Shown here: one piece after another, positions 62,440 through 64,000 of the stretch | Layout: the number at the start of each line of letters is the position of its first letter | Numbering within the stretch: position 1 is the first letter of the stretch | Assembly (NCBI GenBank): GCA_964389675.1 | Contig: CAYMEV010000008.1 | Coordinates: forward strand, 62,001 to 126,000 | Reading direction: 5' to 3' | Length of the DNA stretch: 64,000 nt | DNA from: CAYMEV01 sp964389675 [NCBI: uncultured Candidatus Sumerlaeota bacterium] | GTDB taxonomy: Bacteria; CAYMEV01 | Position numbers and translations under genes: made by a program | Notes under the pieces: model-generated | What the model was told of the DNA's origin: nothing | The model's database searches: none | What the model saw: only the letters and a program-made list of their open reading frames with translations

Positions 62440-63475
62440 AAGGCTGATAATCAGCCTCTCCCCTCAGGCATTTTACAAAAAGCCTTATCTGTCTTCTAAT
62501 AATGTCCCTGTAAGACATGTTCTTCTCCTCCCTGGAATAGTACTCCTCCTTTAAAAGATAGCTCTTGAGCGATACTATAAATGTCTTTATACCTTCATGG
62601 GTCAATCTGACAGGCATGTCTTCCTTGTTATATTCAGTCTCTTCATCGGGGTCAAAATCATCAAGGTCCTCTTTTGAAATAAAAAAATGCGAAAGCCTTA
62701 TTCTTTTCTGATTAATCAGCTTTATTACAAGCCTGTCAATAATTAGAGGCCTGAACTCCTCCATCAGGTCAAGGACCAATGAAGGCCTGCCGTATTTCAT
62801 GGAATGCAGAGATCCCAGATAGGGATCGAGCCCTGTTATATTTATAGCCTGCTGTACCTCATTGGCCAGTAGAGCATAACCAAAACTAAGCAGTGCATTG
62901 AAAGGATCCTTGGGAGGTCTCCTTGTCCTTTTTTCTATATGGAACTCAGGGGGTTTTATAAGTTTATTGAAAACAGAGAAATATACCCTCGCGGCATCCC
63001 CCTCATATCCCATGAGGGTATCCAGGTCCTCTGCAATGTTCAGTTTAGGCAGTCTGAATTTTAGGCTTCTTATAACCTCGGTTATCTTAATATCCCGTAT
63101 TACATAATTATGCTTGCGCAGGACTACCATCTCATTTTTAATCTTTGCTTCTATTATTGCTCTTGACTGAACCAGTTTGAACGAGTCATCTGAGAGCCTG
63201 GAGAACTGCAGTTTTCTGAGTTCGATATTTTTACCCCACTGGGTCAGAAGCCTTCCCCTGTATCTGCCGTATACAGTTAGGAATACAGTGTCTATTCCCT
63301 TCTCCAGGAGAAAAGCTATGCAGGAGGTAGTAATGTTTACATTGCCGAATATTACCACCTGTTCAATATTAAAGTGATGCACCCATTGTATTGCCTCACC
63401 ATTCTTCTTTACATAAAGCCTGTTCTGGCTCTTGTGAAGTGAAGCGCCCTGATCTGTCACATACATTACAGACAT
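62426..63475 (-). CDS. cas1: CRISPR-associated integrase Cas1
   Basis: Integrates new spacers at the leader end together with Cas2. The 349-residue protein has the complete catalytic set: Glu158 in MGYEGDAARVYF, His224 in YLGSLHSMKYGRPSL and the acidic cluster LDLMEEFRP (Asp236-Glu240). The N-terminal strand domain opens VMYVTDQGASLHKSQNRLYV. It starts two bases after the stop of the primase-like gene and overlaps cas2, so the three are translated together. No reverse transcriptase domain is fused to it. Confidence 0.95.
   Translation of the reverse strand: MSVMYVTDQGASLHKSQNRLYVKKNGEAIQWVHHFNIEQVVIFGNVNITTSCIAFLLEKGIDTVFLTVYGRYRGRLLTQWGKNIELRKLQFSRLSDDSFKLVQSRAIIEAKIKNEMVVLRKHNYVIRDIKITEVIRSLKFRLPKLNIAEDLDTLMGYEGDAARVYFSVFNKLIKPPEFHIEKRTRRPPKDPFNALLSFGYALLANEVQQAINITGLDPYLGSLHSMKYGRPSLVLDLMEEFRPLIIDRLVIKLINQKRIRLSHFFISKEDLDDFDPDEETEYNKEDMPVRLTHEGIKTFIVSLKSYLLKEEYYSREEKNMSYRDIIRRQIRLFVKCLRGEADYQPYVYE
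62441..62457. promoter_or_regulatory. 17-base palindrome at the cas1/cas2 junction
   Basis: AGGCTGAT and ATCAGCCT flank a single A. It lies within the last codons of cas1 and ends two bases before the cas2 ATG at 62439, overlapping where its ribosome binding site should be. A hairpin here could limit cas2 translation or mark a regulatory site. Confidence 0.45.
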
Positions 63476-63477
63476 AG

Positions 63478-64000
63478 CTACAGTACCAGGAGAAACCTAG
63501 TTTTTCCATCAGCATCCTTTATTCTCTGAAGTTTTGCAAAGGATGCCGAGAGCTCCTCTATATCCTGGCTGTCAAAGTAGTCGTTAAATATATCCTCCAG
63601 CCTCTGCATTCTTTTATCAAGGACAGAAAGGTCCTTTTTTGTCTGCATATAGTCCTTGATAGCCTTTTCCAGCTGAAGCTGGCTTACAATACCGGACTGA
63701 GGCTGTCCGCTTATATGCATCAGCGGAGTAGGATATATAGCAGAGTTTGAATCATAGGCGCATGAACAGTTGACTTTGCTTGTGATATCCGGTATTTTTT
63801 TTCGGATCTTCGGACAGCTCATTGGATTTCCGGAGAATTTTGACTGCATGAGATATGAATCGTTGCAATTAATGCATGAGTGCAGGATGTAATTTACAAT
63901 ATTTGCTCCGTTTTTCAGGTGACCCAGGGTGTGCCTTATTACGAGCTGTTCTTCATTATTAAGCTCTCTGTAAGTAAGGGCATTATTGTAGAGCTTCTCT
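63478..64000 (-). CDS. C-terminal part of a probable CRISPR-associated primase-polymerase
   Basis: The frame is open from the window edge to the stop at 63478 (about 173 residues visible); the N-terminus lies outside. It starts with LNNEEQLVIRHTLGHLKNGA and has a cysteine pattern: Cys-x2-Cys (SCINCND), then GNPMSCPKIRKKIPDITSKV, then CSCAYD and YPTPLMHI, ending with a helical coiled tail (LEKAIKDYMQTKKDLSVLDK). The TLGHL, GNPxSCPKIR and CxC elements recall the C-terminal domain of archaeo-eukaryotic-type primase-polymerases found beside cas1 in type III loci. The position two bases upstream of cas1 supports this. The catalytic domain is not visible, so the assignment is tentative. Confidence 0.55.
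   Translation of the reverse strand, partial: EKLYNNALTYRELNNEEQLVIRHTLGHLKNGANIVNYILHSCINCNDSYLMQSKFSGNPMSCPKIRKKIPDITSKVNCSCAYDSNSAIYPTPLMHISGQPQSGIVSQLQLEKAIKDYMQTKKDLSVLDKRMQRLEDIFNDYFDSQDIEELSASFAKLQRIKDADGKTRFLLVL

Noticed and set aside
62426-63475. Reverse transcriptase-Cas1 fusion
   Set aside because: Cas1 is of normal length with no RT domain, and the upstream partial protein lacks RT motifs in the visible part.

Overview
The window looks like chromosome from an uncultivated Gram-negative bacterium of moderate to low GC content. Evidence for a diderm envelope is a TolC-type outer-membrane channel with its membrane-fusion and ABC partners, plus large secreted Kelch proteins with ordinary signal peptides. 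Ribosome binding sites are mostly of the AGGAG type, gene starts include ATG, GTG and TTG, and many genes overlap by the ATGA or TAATG pattern. No rRNA or tRNA gene was seen, so I cannot name the phylum.

Left part (1-31.9 kb), metabolism, transport and signalling. It holds a partial DUF350 membrane protein, a trkA-trkH potassium uptake pair, an amidohydrolase with a small unknown protein, a 1009-residue TPR/histidine-kinase/double-receiver protein whose phospho-sites are partly destroyed, a thiE fusion, a propeller-transglutaminase coupled to a zinc alcohol dehydrogenase, an EamA transporter, sppA, a sodium:solute symporter, an IS1202-like insertion sequence that has truncated an FG-GAP protein gene, a PQQ-type propeller protein, zupT and a PAS-only protein. 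It ends with a tightly overlapping four-gene minus-strand operon: RsbW-like/GNAT protein, LuxE-like synthetase, LuxC-reductase/PaaK-like fusion and an MFS exporter. No luciferase genes accompany it, so it is better read as an acyl activation/reduction pathway making an aldehyde or related product.

Middle part (32-46.7 kb), envelope and export. Two tandem paralogous secreted Kelch/CARDB proteins (832 and 836 aa) each end in a strong terminator. A five-gene tripartite exporter follows (TolC, HlyD-like adaptor, stand-alone ATPase, two different MacB-like permeases). After a GNAT protein comes a plus-strand chain: FMN-binding split-barrel protein, a 21-codon ORF with ATGA overlaps at both ends, a PaaK/LuxE-like ligase, and cas6 starting on the last base of the ligase stop codon.

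Right part (46.7-64 kb), a complete type III-B CRISPR-Cas locus. cas6 and cmr1-6 lead into an AT-rich leader with a recognisable promoter and a 46-repeat array (45 spacers). Downstream and convergent are a CARF-HEPN ribonuclease, an unusual TPR-cold-shock-domain protein, cas2, cas1 and the C-terminus of a protein resembling CRISPR-associated primase-polymerases. Cas10 keeps GGDD, so the system probably makes cyclic oligoadenylates that activate the CARF-HEPN protein. Between the array and that effector is a 52-aa single-pass membrane protein with an excellent ribosome binding site.

Reading the spacers directly gives several signals. About six spacers are antisense to a ribosome binding site plus start codon, two adjacent spacers come from overlapping stretches of one reading frame, and several contain long perfect inverted repeats. 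Together they point to crRNAs directed at the 5' ends of mRNAs, as expected for an RNA-targeting system, with a possible link to RNA-like or structured acquisition substrates.
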